Source: Rhizobium sp. CIAT894
GTDB taxonomy: Bacteria > Pseudomonadota > Alphaproteobacteria > Rhizobiales > Rhizobiaceae
Direction of reading: 5' to 3'
Assembly (NCBI RefSeq): GCF_000172795.2
Contig: NZ_CP020952.1
Location: 1 to 64,000, forward strand
DNA: 64,000 nt
In this document: piece after piece, positions 28,597 to 39,115 of the stretch
How positions within the stretch are numbered: position 1 is the first letter of the stretch
Layout: every line of letters begins with the position of its first letter
Made by a program: the position numbers and the translations under genes
The notes under the pieces: generated by a model
Told to the model about the DNA's origin: nothing
Database searches by the model: none
The model's input: the letters and a program-made list of their open reading frames with translations, nothing else

Positions 28597-29791
28597 TGAG
28601 GATTGGCAGCCGGTCGTGGTTGCCGCCTACCGCACACCGATCGGCCGGGCCTTCGGATCGCTTTCGACGATCACCGCCGAAGACCTGCTTGCCCCGATCA
28701 TCCGCCGGCTCGTTGCCGAGACAGGCATTGCACCCGACGCCATCGACGACGTGCTGGTCGGCAATGCCGCCGGCGGCGGCGGCAATATCGGCCGGCTGGC
28801 AGCCCTCGGCGCCGGCCTGCCGATGGCGGTGCCCGGTGTGGCCGTCGACCGGCAATGCGGTTCAGGGCTGGAAGCGATCATCCTCGCCGCCCGCCTGGTC
28901 CAGGCGAAGGCCGGCGCCTGCTATCTCGCCGGCGGCGTCGAGAGCGTCAGCACCGCGCCATGGCGCGTCGAACGGCCCAAGAGCAATGGCGCCGTGCCGC
29001 GCTTTTACGGCCGCGCGCGGTTCTCCCCCGAAACGATCGGCGACCCGGAAATGGGCGTCGCCGCCGAAAACGTCGCCCGCGCCTTCGCCATCTCGCGCCA
29101 AAGGCAGGATGAATTCGCCCTCCGCAGTCACCGGCTCGCCGTCGCGGCGGCCGAAGCGGGCCTCTTTCAGTCCGAGATCGTCGAAATCTCCACCGGCCAC
29201 GGATTGGTGGAACGGGACGAGTGCCCGCGCCCGACGACATCGATCGAAGCACTGGCCAACCTCCGCCCCGTCTTCCTGGCCGATGGCTCGGTGACCGCAG
29301 GCAACGCCTGCCCTGTCAATGATGGCGCCTGTCTGGTGCTCGTCATGAGCCGCGGCATGGCCAGAAGCCGCGGCATGGCCAGAAGCCTCGGCATCGAAAA
29401 GGGCCTCGCCTTCATCGACAGCGCCGCCGCCGGCGTCGATCCCAACCTGCTCGGCATCGGCCCGGTCGCCTCGACCGCCAAGCTCCTGCAGCGCCAGCCC
29501 GGGCTCTCGCTCTCCGGCGTCGATGCCATCGAATTCAACGAGGCTTTCGCCGCCCAGGTTTTGGCATCGCTGGATCAGCTGGACATATCAGCCGATGCGG
29601 TCAACAGGGAGGGCGGCGCCATCGCGCTCGGCCATCCGTTCGGGGCATCAGGCGCAATTCTCGTGACCCGGCTCTACAGCCAGCTGGTCCGCGGGGACGG
29701 CTGGTCACCAGCCGCAACCGGCCTCGCCATGATCGGCATCGGCGGCGGCATCGGATTGACCGCACTGTTCGAGGCGGTCAGCCTTTCCTGA
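28574..29791 (+). CDS. Thiolase-family acyl-CoA acyltransferase, lacking the second active-site Cys
   Basis: A 405-residue thiolase started at TTG 28574, with GGGAG upstream. The nucleophilic Cys is in VDRQCGSGLEAI, NEAFAAQ is present, and the general-base His is in GHPFGASGA. The usual C-terminal Cys-x-Gly-Gly-Gly motif reads MIGIGGGIG here, so the second catalytic Cys appears replaced by Gly. An internal 18-bp duplication encodes SRGMAR twice. It overlaps the ligase and ends the operon. It may do a one-way or altered acyl transfer rather than classic reversible thiolysis (inference). Confidence 0.88.
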   Translation: MSYAYQPDEDWQPVVVAAYRTPIGRAFGSLSTITAEDLLAPIIRRLVAETGIAPDAIDDVLVGNAAGGGGNIGRLAALGAGLPMAVPGVAVDRQCGSGLEAIILAARLVQAKAGACYLAGGVESVSTAPWRVERPKSNGAVPRFYGRARFSPETIGDPEMGVAAENVARAFAISRQRQDEFALRSHRLAVAAAEAGLFQSEIVEISTGHGLVERDECPRPTTSIEALANLRPVFLADGSVTAGNACPVNDGACLVLVMSRGMARSRGMARSLGIEKGLAFIDSAAAGVDPNLLGIGPVASTAKLLQRQPGLSLSGVDAIEFNEAFAAQVLASLDQLDISADAVNREGGAIALGHPFGASGAILVTRLYSQLVRGDGWSPAATGLAMIGIGGGIGLTALFEAVSLS

Positions 29792-30404
29792 GAAGGATCG
29801 CCGCAAAAACGGGACGAGGGGACGTGCCCCGCGAGATTTGCGGGACGGAGAGGGTACATCTTCGTCTCGCGAGCTAGGAGAAGGTGGCGGCATGCAGGGA
29901 GCGCGCATGGCACAGCATCATTGCTCTTCATTTACGCTCAGGCTGAGCTATCTCCGGCGACTTTAGCCCCACCCTCCGTCATGCTCGGCCTTGAGCCGAG
30001 CATCCACACCGCATCCGCCGCAGCCGTGGCATGGGTCCTCGGCTCAAGGCCGAGGACGACGGAGAGTGGGGTTGGCTTCTCGCCAAACTCCGCTGGATCT
30101 ATCCAGCCGCACCGTCTCCATTCCTCGCGACGCCGGATGACGCAAATCTCCTCCATTTCGGCCGGATGGCCCGATCGCAGGGCGAGCCGCCCTACTGCCT
30201 TGGCATAGGACGACAGCGACGGAGGGAGAATGGTTCGGACTGACGATCCGGCGCATTCTCCTTTCCATCGGCTGCGGCCGCCGCGCCGGAAATCCCGCGT
30301 GGCGTCCCCATACCGATGAAATCGGCTTGCCTCGCCAAGGACGCGATTTCGGCAGCCACCTCAAGTCAACAGAGGAAACCCTCGCTAGGACAAGGAGACT
30401 ACCC
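29792..30404. other. 613-bp spacer with an inverted repeat pair
   Basis: No convincing gene. The section 29967-30071 is a long inverted repeat. Its outer arms are ccccaccctccgtc and gacggagagtgggg, and its inner palindromes lie at 29981-30003 (tcggcct-tgagccga) and 30035-30057 (tcggctc-aaggccga). It is the same family as 17735-17854. The promoter of the following gene should lie within 30100-30390. Confidence 0.6.
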
Positions 30405-31169
30405 ATGAAGATCGTCATTATCGGCGGCACCGGGCTCATCGGCTCGAAGACCGTGGAAAGATTGCGCAGCAAGGGGCATGAGGTATTGGCGGCGTCGCCG
30501 AATTCGGGCGTCGACACGATCACCGGCAAAGGCCTGGCGGAGGCGCTTGTCGGCGCGCAGGTGGTGCTCGACCTCGCCAACTCGCCCTCCTTCGAGGACA
30601 AGGCCGTCTTGGAGTTCTTCCAGACTTCGGGCCGCAACCTCCTCAAGGCAGGGGCTGCCGCCGGCGTGAAGCATCACATCGCGCTGTCGATCGTCGGCAT
30701 GGAGCGGCTGCAGGACAGCGGCTACATGCGCGCCAAGAAGGCCCAGGAAGATCTGATCAAGAGCTCCGGCATCCCCTACACCATCGTGCACTCGACGCAG
30801 TTTCACGAATTCATGGCCGGCATCGCCCAGTCGGGCACATCAGGTCAGATGGTGCATCTGTCGCCCGCCTATGTCCAGCCGATCGCCTCGGACGACGTCG
30901 CCGACGTCATGGCCGAAGTGGCGCTCGCCGCGCCCGTCAACGGCACGATCGAGATCGGCGGGCCGGAGAAAGTCCGCCTCACCGACATCGTAACGCGCCT
31001 CTTCAAGGCGACGAACGATCCGCGCCAGGTGATTTCAGATCCGCACGCCCGCTATTTCGGCGTCGAGCTCGAAGACAATTCGCTGGTAACCGGGCCCAAG
31101 GCGCGGCTCGGCCGGATCCGCTTCGACGACTGGCTGAGCCGGCAGCCGCCGCAGAAAAAGAGCGCCTGA
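30405..31169 (+). CDS. NAD(P)-binding NmrA-like / atypical SDR oxidoreductase
   Basis: A 254-residue protein. IIGGTGLIGSKTVERLRSKG is the Rossmann nucleotide-binding loop. VVLDLANSPSF and HHIALSIVGMERLQDSGYMR then match the NmrA-like atypical short-chain family, whose members are redox sensors or reductases. The ATG at 30405 has AAGGAG upstream; the frame extends to 30327 without a better start. It is followed after 37 bp by an exported cupin, possibly co-transcribed. Confidence 0.88.
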   Translation: MKIVIIGGTGLIGSKTVERLRSKGHEVLAASPNSGVDTITGKGLAEALVGAQVVLDLANSPSFEDKAVLEFFQTSGRNLLKAGAAAGVKHHIALSIVGMERLQDSGYMRAKKAQEDLIKSSGIPYTIVHSTQFHEFMAGIAQSGTSGQMVHLSPAYVQPIASDDVADVMAEVALAAPVNGTIEIGGPEKVRLTDIVTRLFKATNDPRQVISDPHARYFGVELEDNSLVTGPKARLGRIRFDDWLSRQPPQKKSA

Positions 31170-31206
31170 CGGCAAGACGACGTCCCATCAACTGAGGAGA
31201 CCAGAC

Positions 31207-31620
31207 ATGCTCAGAAAAATGATCCCGGCGGCCGCGCTCGCCATTGTCCTTGCCGCCGGCACCCAGGCTCACGCCGCAGGCGGCGACGCGAAGGTTCGCG
31301 TCGTTTTCGACCAGAAGCTTCCCAATGTTCCCGGCAAGAGCATGCGGGCGGTGCTCGTCGAATATGGGCCGGGCGGCTCGTCGCCCGGCCATACGCACCC
31401 GGCCTCAGCCTTCATCTACGCCACCGTCCTCGAAGGGGCGATCACCAGCAAGGTGAATGACGGGCCGGAGAAGGTCTATAAAGCAGGCGAAAGCTTTCCC
31501 GAGTTTCCGGGCGATCATCACGCCGTCAGCAAGAATGCCAGCAAGACAAAGCCGGCTCGCCTGCTGGCGGTCTTCGTGCTGAATACCGACGAGACGGAGC
31601 TGACGACCGACGACAAGTGA
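31207..31620 (+). CDS. Exported cupin-domain protein
   Basis: A 137-residue protein with a signal peptide (residues 1-23, cleavage near AHA-AG). The small cupin barrel has the metal ligand pattern GHTHPASAFIYATVLEG and a second half with GDHHAVSKN. GAGGAG lies ahead of the ATG. It follows the NmrA-like gene closely. Exported cupins of this size are often called by fold only; the reaction is unknown. Confidence 0.87.
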   Translation: MLRKMIPAAALAIVLAAGTQAHAAGGDAKVRVVFDQKLPNVPGKSMRAVLVEYGPGGSSPGHTHPASAFIYATVLEGAITSKVNDGPEKVYKAGESFPEFPGDHHAVSKNASKTKPARLLAVFVLNTDETELTTDDK

Positions 31621-31671
31621 CGTCACCCACGATGCCCGGCGACGCCGGGCATCGATATCTCCTGGCGCGGC

Positions 31672-32955
31672 TCAGGCCGCCTGCAGCGCCATCTCCAGGT
31701 CGGCGATCAGATCGTCCGGATGCTCGATGCCGATCGACAGACGGATCGTCGATTCCAGCACCCCGATGCGCTGGCGCACCTCGGCGGGCACGCCGGAATG
31801 CGTCATGGCGGCCGGATGGCTCGCCAGCGATTCCGTGCCCCCGAGACTGACCGCCAGCTTGAAGACCTGCAGCGCGTTCAGGAATTTGAACGAGGCGGCC
31901 TGCCCCCCGCGGATATCGAAGGAAAAGGTGGAGCCGGCGCCGGTGCATTGTGCGGCGAAAGTCCGGCCGGCCGGCGAATCCGGCTCGTAATAGGGCAGGT
32001 AGTGCACCTTCTCGACTTTCGGGTGATCGCGCAGAAAATCGGCGACGGCCCGCGCATTGCTGTTGGCCCGCTCCATGCGCAGCTGCAGCGTTTCCAGCGA
32101 GCGGCCGAGCATCCAGCAGGAATGCGGATCGAGCTGGGTGCCGATCGCTCCGCGCAGCGCCTTGACCTGCTTGATGACGGCCTTGCGGCCGAGAACCGCG
32201 CCGGCGATCAGGTCGGAATGGCCGCCGACATATTTGGTCAGCGAATAGAGCGAGATATCGGCGCCGTGCTCGATCGGCCGCTGGAAGACAGGGCCGAGCA
32301 GGGTGTTGTCGCAGACGATGATCGGCGTATGTCCCTGTTTTGCGCCGATGGCGTCGGCCACGCGCCGGACCATCGCGACGTCGACCAGGCTGTTGGTCGG
32401 ATTGGCCGGCGTCTCGATCAGGATGACGGAGACGCGGCCTTTGGTCATCGCCTCCTCCGCCGCCTTCTGCACCGAGCCCTCGCTGACGCCGTCGGCAAAG
32501 CCGATGGCGGCGACGCCAAGATTGAGGAAGGTCTTGGCCAACAATGTCTCCGTTCCCCCGTAAAGCGGCTGCGAATGCAGGACCGCATCGCCCGGCCGCA
32601 CGAAGGCGAGCAGGGTGGTGGCGATCGCCGCCATGCCGGAGGAAAACAGCGCGCCGCTCTCCGTCCGTTCGTAAACGGCGAGCCTGTCCTCGACGATCTC
32701 GCTATTGGGGTGGTTGAAGCGCGAATAGACGAGACCGGCGCCTTTGCCCGCAGGCGGCTCGCGGCGGCCCGAGACGTAATCGAAGAAGTCGCGGCCATCC
32801 TCGGCCGTATTGAACACAAAGGTAGAGGTGAGGAATACCGGCGGTTTGACCGCCCCTTCCGAGAGTTCGGGATCGTAGCCGTAGTTCAGCATCTGCGTTT
32901 CGGGATGCAGTGCATGATTGCCGATATGAGTTTTGGAAGGATGCGGGGCCGTCAT
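31672..32955 (-). CDS. PLP-dependent cystathionine gamma-synthase / methionine gamma-lyase family enzyme
   Basis: A 427-residue fold-type I PLP enzyme of Cys/Met metabolism. The PLP-binding Lys is residue 241 in [32 protein letters not shown] and LYGGTETLL are family motifs. The ATG at 32955 has GAGGAG upstream; the longer open frame upstream runs through the next gene and is rejected. It could act in transsulphuration, as homocysteine synthase or as gamma-lyase; sequence alone does not decide. Confidence 0.9.
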   Translation of the reverse strand: MTAPHPSKTHIGNHALHPETQMLNYGYDPELSEGAVKPPVFLTSTFVFNTAEDGRDFFDYVSGRREPPAGKGAGLVYSRFNHPNSEIVEDRLAVYERTESGALFSSGMAAIATTLLAFVRPGDAVLHSQPLYGGTETLLAKTFLNLGVAAIGFADGVSEGSVQKAAEEAMTKGRVSVILIETPANPTNSLVDVAMVRRVADAIGAKQGHTPIIVCDNTLLGPVFQRPIEHGADISLYSLTKYVGGHSDLIAGAVLGRKAVIKQVKALRGAIGTQLDPHSCWMLGRSLETLQLRMERANSNARAVADFLRDHPKVEKVHYLPYYEPDSPAGRTFAAQCTGAGSTFSFDIRGGQAASFKFLNALQVFKLAVSLGGTESLASHPAAMTHSGVPAEVRQRIGVLESTIRLSIGIEHPDDLIADLEMALQAA

Positions 32956-33041
32956 GATCGTCTCCTCTGTCGGGATTGCCCAAGGACAAAATACATCAAA
33001 ACTGCATTGCCGGAGCAAGGATCGATGCCGCCGGTTAACGG

Positions 33042-34118
33042 TCAGCTGACGGTCTCGCCCAAAGTGTCGGCAACATAGGCGCCGCGCGCACCCATCGGCA
33101 GCGGGGCTCCCGTCGTCGTGTCCTTGGCGGTCTGATGTTCCAGTTCGGCGTTGAGTTCCGCTCCGATGACGAGAATGACGACGGAAAGCCAGATCCAGAC
33201 GAGGAAGCCGATCAGCGCGCCGAGCGTGCCGTAGGTCGCGTTGTAATTGGCGAAATGATCGAGGTAGAAGGAGAAGCCGAGGGACATGGCGGCCCATGCG
33301 ACCGTCGTCAGCACCGCGCCCCAGGTCATCCACCGGAGCCTGGCAGGCTCGCGGCTGGGACCGAAGCGATAGACGGACGTCACCGCCACCGCGACGACGA
33401 GCAGAAGCAGCGGCCACCGCAGGAGGAGGGCCATGTGCTCCTTGAATTGATCGAGCCGGAGATAGGAAAGCACGACCGGCATCACCCCGACGAACACCAC
33501 CATGACAATCGTCCACAGCACGGCGCAGAGCGTGAAGCAGAGGGCGATCAGGTTCAGCCGGACCACCCCCCGCTTCTCGGTCTCCTCATAGGCGACGTTC
33601 ATCGCGTCGAAGATCGCCAGCGTGCCGCTATGGGTGCTCCAGAACGCAATGCCGAGACCGACGAAGAAGGTGATGCCGAGCGCGCTGTCGCGCCGGTTGA
33701 CGAGCTCCTTGATCTGGTCGGCAAGAAGATCGAAGGCCCCCGGCGGCATGAGCACCGACAACTCGCGAAGGTGCTCCGATATGGTGATCGGATCGGCGAC
33801 CAGCCCGTAGAGAGCGACCAAAGCGCCCATGGCCGGAAACAGCGCCAGCAGCAGGTAAAAGGTGACGCCCGCGGCGATCAGCGTCACCCGGTCGTCCAGC
33901 ACCTCATGGAACACGCGCCAGAACACGTCGCGAAGACCTGGGAATGGTATCGCCTCCGGCACGGCGGCATTGCGCCCATGATCGTCCGCGGCTCTGCCGC
34001 TCTCCGCCGCGACCGGCGAACCGACCTGCCGTGCCTGTATCAACACAAATGCCCCGACCGCCGCGGCCATCATCGCGGCGGCGATGGAGAACCTCTTGAG
34101 CGGAAGCACATCTGCCAT
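33042..34118 (-). CDS. YihY/BrkB-family inner-membrane protein
   Basis: A 358-residue polytopic protein. The first hydrophobic helix (residues 9-30) precedes a charged linker and the YihY core: [39 protein letters not shown], and later helices ending with [20 protein letters not shown]. The family was once annotated as ribonuclease BN without support; transport or envelope roles are now favoured. The ATG at 34118 follows an AGGGTA sequence. Confidence 0.88.
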   Translation of the reverse strand: MADVLPLKRFSIAAAMMAAAVGAFVLIQARQVGSPVAAESGRAADDHGRNAAVPEAIPFPGLRDVFWRVFHEVLDDRVTLIAAGVTFYLLLALFPAMGALVALYGLVADPITISEHLRELSVLMPPGAFDLLADQIKELVNRRDSALGITFFVGLGIAFWSTHSGTLAIFDAMNVAYEETEKRGVVRLNLIALCFTLCAVLWTIVMVVFVGVMPVVLSYLRLDQFKEHMALLLRWPLLLLVVAVAVTSVYRFGPSREPARLRWMTWGAVLTTVAWAAMSLGFSFYLDHFANYNATYGTLGALIGFLVWIWLSVVILVIGAELNAELEHQTAKDTTTGAPLPMGARGAYVADTLGETVS

Positions 34119-34710
34119 TACCCTATCCCCTGATTTGCTATCCTCTGCTTTTCCGAGTGGATAACGCTGGGTGCCGCAAAAGGATGCAAGCCGTTGCTTT
34201 CTCGTGTGGTTTGCGGCGCAGGGGAGGGCAACCGGAGCCAACAGCGCCATAGGGGCGCCACGCGCCCCCAAAATTCTCGGATTACAATCCACTGATTTTA
34301 CTAGGCTTTCTTCGCGGTACGGAACCGAAAGCAGGGTTTGGTTTCGCTACTGCTGCGTGAGGGATTTTGGGACTCCCATGGGCGGAGCCCGGAATTTACG
34401 GCTGAAGAGGCGACAATGGCGCATCACGCGCCGTTTTTAACCGGAAATTCGGCCGGCCCCCATCCAATTCTCGCGGCCAGGATGCTGGCGTCCTGGCAGC
34501 AACAATAACGCCGGCAGCATCGGCCGGCAATGGCAAGTGCCGTTTTCCCCGACCAAATATCGGCCACCTCAACGAACCGGCGACGTGCTCCGAAATCCGC
34601 GACAATCCCATCGCCCAGCCTCGGCGCTGTCACGGCCGCTGGACAGAGAACGGCTTGGATGGCGGCGTGTCGCCGCAGCAGGGACACCGAGCGCTCCGCT
34701 CAATATCCAA
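34119..34710. other. Spacer without a recognisable gene
   Basis: About 590 bp after the start of the BrkB gene contain only short frames without family features. A repeat array begins at its right edge. The base composition becomes more AT-rich near 34250-34380, which may hold the promoter of the leftward BrkB gene further in. Confidence 0.4.
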
Positions 34711-35036
34711 TTGTCCGCGGACAACCGGCCGACTCGATCCAACAACAGGCACGAAAGGATATCGCGCCACCGCCCCGCGAGAGCCTCGTCCTGAGGTGCC
34801 CCGTAGGGGCTTTTAAGGACGAGGCGGGGCACCGCCGCAACCAGATGCAAGCCGCAACGCTGGTGCGTATCCTTCGAGGCTCCGGCCTCCGCCTACCCGG
34901 CTCGGGATGAAGAACGTTGGAGAATGCCGGCCATCAATATGACGCCCGGAGGCTGGCGCGCGAGAAGATTGATCGCCGGATTGTCCGCGGACAACCCGCC
35001 GGAGATCCCTCACCGTCCCAGCGAGAGCCTCATCCT

Positions 35037-36125
<1,089 letters not shown>

Positions 36126-36842
36126 GGTGCCCCGCAGCGGCCTCGAAGGACGAGGCGGGCGCACCACCGCAACCAGACGCAAGGCGCAAGGCCGGAGCGC
36201 GTCCTTCGAGGCTGCGGCCTCCGGCTACACGCCTCAGGAACGAGGAGCGCCGGAGAATGCCGGCCCTCGTTAGGACGCCCGGGAGACTGGGCGCGCGAGA
36301 AGATCGACCCGTCGATTGTCCGCGGACAACTTGCCGGGGATCCCACGCCGCCTCCCAAGAGAGCCTCATACTGAGGCGCCCCGCAGGGGTCTCGAAGGAC
36401 AGGGCGGGGGCGCCGGCGCAATCCGATGCAAGCCGCAATGTTGGAGCGTGCCCTTCGAGGCTCCGCCCTCGCGGCCTACACACCCCAAGGATGGGGACGC
36501 TGGCGGACGGCGGCCCTCAATAGGGAACCTTGAAGAATGACGCCCCTCGCCAGGGCACCAAGAAACAGAGCTCCGATTTGCGGCGCTACTGACTGCGGCT
36601 CGACAATGAAAGGCTAGCCCCACCCAAAGCGTGCATCATCAGGCGCCCCGCGGTAACCTCGAAGGACGAAGCGGACACGCCGGAGGTTGACCCTTGCAAG
36701 CGCGGCCAGCCCGCTTCAGGAATGAGCGGCAGCAGCCCACGTTGTCCGCGGACAACGCCGCGCCGAACTCGGTGGCGAGCAATAGTCGAGACACTCCTCC
36801 GACCTTCTTCCAGCGTCACCCGCATGCAGCCAAACCGCCGAG

Positions 36843-36871
36843 CTTGAATTTGCCGCATTGCGGCACTACCT
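36843..36871 (+). promoter_or_regulatory. Putative housekeeping promoter of the small RNA
   Basis: CTTGAA (36843-36848), a 17-base spacer and CTACCT (36866-36871) fit the rhizobial sigma-70 consensus CTTGAC-N17-CTATAT. They place the transcript start near 36878, just before the first small-RNA hairpin. Confidence 0.5.
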
Positions 36872-36877
36872 GATGGC

Positions 36878-36990
36878 GGACTGAAGCGCTTAACCCCTCC
36901 GAGCTGCTTCGGCTTGACGGACAGCATCCTCCTCCCAGGCTGTCGGTCACTATCGAAGCCCGGCGCTCCTCTCCCGCGCCGGGCTTTCGT
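36878..36990 (+). ncRNA. Candidate trans-acting small RNA with anti-Shine-Dalgarno loops
   Basis: Three hairpins in about 110 nt. Hairpin 1 (36883-36910) closes with gaagc/gcttc and exposes ccccucc in the loop. Hairpin 2 (36915-36949) has an 11-bp stem with one mismatch and the loop auccuccucccag, holding CCUCCUCCC. Hairpin 3 is the terminator. CU-rich loops of this kind, complementary to ribosome binding sites, are known from alphaproteobacterial sRNA families such as alpha-r14 and the CcsR/cuckoo RNAs. Membership of a named family is not checked. Confidence 0.62.
36956..36990 (+). terminator. Rho-independent terminator of the candidate small RNA
   Basis: aagcccggcgc (36956-36966) and gcgccgggctt (36976-36986) form an 11-bp stem with a nine-base loop, followed by ttcgtta. 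The T run is short but the stem is very strong. Confidence 0.8.
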
Positions 36991-37227
36991 TATTTCGGGC
37001 AGCCGCCATCATCCCGAAACGGGCGATGCTCCCGCGATCAAGCCGGACCGGGATCGACACGTTGAGCGTCTTCGCCGTCCGCACTGGATGTTTCGCGACG
37101 CTGTCGCCCGCTGAACTGTGATCAGCTGATTATGCCGGCGAAGGGCAGGAGGCATCGCGATCGATGGCGCAGCGCTGCATCGCTCTCGCTCCCCTCGAGA
37201 TCGAGCGATCACCCGCCTGGTCCGTGT
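36991..37227. other. Spacer without a recognisable gene
   Basis: Short unassigned spacer between the candidate small-RNA terminator and the end of the leftward methyltransferase pseudogene. Nothing recognisable was seen on either strand. Confidence 0.4.
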
Positions 37228-38119
37228 TCAGGCATCGTCATAGCAGAGCGCCCATTGGTCGCCGATATACCAGCAGCGCCCTATCCGTGGCTTCGTCTTC
37301 CAGAGTAGGCTTTTTATGAACTCGATACCGCCGCGCTTGAACGCGGCCGTCAGCTTCTCCACCTCATTTTCGTCGATCGCCAATCCGCCATCGGCGCAGA
37401 CGAAATAAGCATTGCCGATCCAACGCGCGGCTAATCCGGTCGCGCTGCGCTCGACACGAAGGGCCGCGCCAAGGGACGCATGCCGGCCGCCATTCGATGA
37501 CCGGCCCTGCCGCGGTACGCCAAGCGGCAACACCAGGCGCCCTCCAGGTCGCAGCCTTTCGATCCACGGCGCCGCCGGACGCCCGACGGCGAAATTCACG
37601 TAGATCGCATCCACCTCTTGCTGCGGCCATTGAGTGCCGTCGGCGGCGATGACGCTGGCATTGGCCCGATCGGCAAGCGCTGCTTGCGCGTGGCCGGCCA
37701 GATCGGGATCCATCTCGACGGCATAAACATGACCGGCTGCGCCGACCAGCTCCGCGAGAATGGCGCTATAATAACCGGTGCCGGCGCCGATATGGGCGAC
37801 ACGATCACCGATCTGTACGTCCAGTTCCGTCAGAAGACGGGCGTGCAGCGACGGACTTCCATTGTTGACGCCCTAGTCGGGCTGCAAGGCGAACAGCATC
37901 CTGATAGGCCAGAACCGGATCAGAGGAGAGCAGGGAACGATATCCGCCGCCCAGGTTGGCGATCTGCCATGGCGGCGCGCCGAGGAATTTTTCGCGGGCG
38001 ACGACGGCAAAGGCAGCTTCGATCCGCGGGTTCGTCGTTGCCGCGATTGCCGCCACCTGATGGGCGTAAGCGTGGCGGATCAACGCAAGTTCCTCGGCGG
38101 TGAACATAGCATCGGGCAT
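37228..38119 (-). pseudogene. Protein-L-isoaspartate O-methyltransferase-like gene, broken by frameshift and stop
   Basis: From ATG 38119 (GGAG upstream) the frame reads MPDAMFTAEELALIRHAYAH... to AYQDAV, then loses frame between about 37876 and 37900. The next frame continues LQPD, stop (TAG at 37875-37873), GVNNGSPSLHARLLTELDVQ, then RVAHIGAGTGYYSAILAEL, the SAM-binding motif I of isoaspartyl methyltransferases. It runs on to a normal-looking C-terminus ending at 37228. Both a frameshift and an in-frame TAG fall in the same 30 bases. The rest is well preserved, so the inactivation looks recent. Confidence 0.8.
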
Positions 38120-38409
38120 GGCTATCTCCGGATATGACTTCGATCTGTCTCGCTTCCTGCGACTTTGCATCTGCGGAACCATCAATCGACACCAGATGAC
38201 GATCAATCGGGGATGGACAACAGCCTCAGACAGGCGGCGCTTGTGGCAGAAGTTAAGTATGATTTCGCTTCCATTGCAGGAAACTACGCTGTTGCGTCAT
38301 AGGCTTAATATAACGGAGCTGCGAACGAAGCCGTCATCGCATATCACTGACTGCGAGCAGGCTGCACGCGGCCGTCGCGTCAATATCTTCCGATAACGCC
38401 GTCGGCTCC

Positions 38410-38919
38410 TCAGGAGCGAGGCGTCGCGGGGGACCGGGCGTTCAGGCTGAAACGTTTCTTGATCCTGTCGACAGGCGTCCCATCCTGGAGCGGAACCTGG
38501 GGCAGTCTGTCATAGGTCTCAAAGCCCATCTTCGCGTAATAGCCAAGTCCGCTGATATTGTCGGCCCGGATGGTCGCATTGATGAATTCGAGCCCGAACC
38601 CTTTTGCCGCCGCGCGGGTCGCAGGAAAAAGCGCGCTGCCTACGCCTGCGGTTTTCGGCTTCATACGGGCGAAGGTCGCAATGTCGGCGACGCCTTTTGG
38701 CGGGTCGCCGTATAGGCTCAGCGATTGAAAACCAACCAGCGACTGACCGTGCTCGGCAACATGGCAGACAAGAGGAAACTCGCCGTCGATGAACCAATCG
38801 GCAAACTCGGCAGCCGACAGTGGGGTCTCCAGAGCTGTCGTTCCGCCCGCTTGGATGATCTCGTTCAGGAGAGCGCTCAGCTCCTCCGCATCGGAGGAGA
38901 CGGCTTTTCGGATATGCAT
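38410..38919 (-). CDS. GNAT-family N-acetyltransferase
   Basis: A 169-residue acetyl-CoA-dependent acetyltransferase. MHIRKAVSSDAEELSALLNE opens the fold. The acetyl-CoA loop is in PKTAGVGSALFPATRAAAKG, and NISGLGYYAKMGFETYDRLP closes it with the conserved Tyr. The acceptor is unknown. It is divergent from rtcB. Confidence 0.88.
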   Translation of the reverse strand: MHIRKAVSSDAEELSALLNEIIQAGGTTALETPLSAAEFADWFIDGEFPLVCHVAEHGQSLVGFQSLSLYGDPPKGVADIATFARMKPKTAGVGSALFPATRAAAKGFGLEFINATIRADNISGLGYYAKMGFETYDRLPQVPLQDGTPVDRIKKRFSLNARSPATPRS

Positions 38920-39115
38920 GTCTTGGCTACCTCATCTTCACCGACAACCTATCGGCGAGATCCGGAGAATACAAGTCGGCCACTGGGTAGCGACGGTCCG
39001 TCCTTACCCGCCGCAACTGCGCGCTCCGGCATTGAATTTTCCGCCGCTCCATGTCATACGCGCGGGCACTCCGTATTGCCGCGGCTGCTGAACCCAGGCA
39101 CTCACGGAGAACAAC

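Noticed and set aside
31720..33078. Rightward frame of 452 codons
   Set aside because: Antisense to the PLP enzyme gene; composition only.
33135..34133. Rightward frame of 332 codons rich in Asp, His and Arg
   Set aside because: Antisense to the BrkB membrane protein; no family match.
34119..34710. Possible tRNA-like or attachment sequence near 34270-34340
   Set aside because: No cloverleaf could be drawn and no duplicated site was found.
37596..37808. Leftward frame of 70 codons as a separate small protein
   Set aside because: It is the wrong frame of the broken methyltransferase gene.
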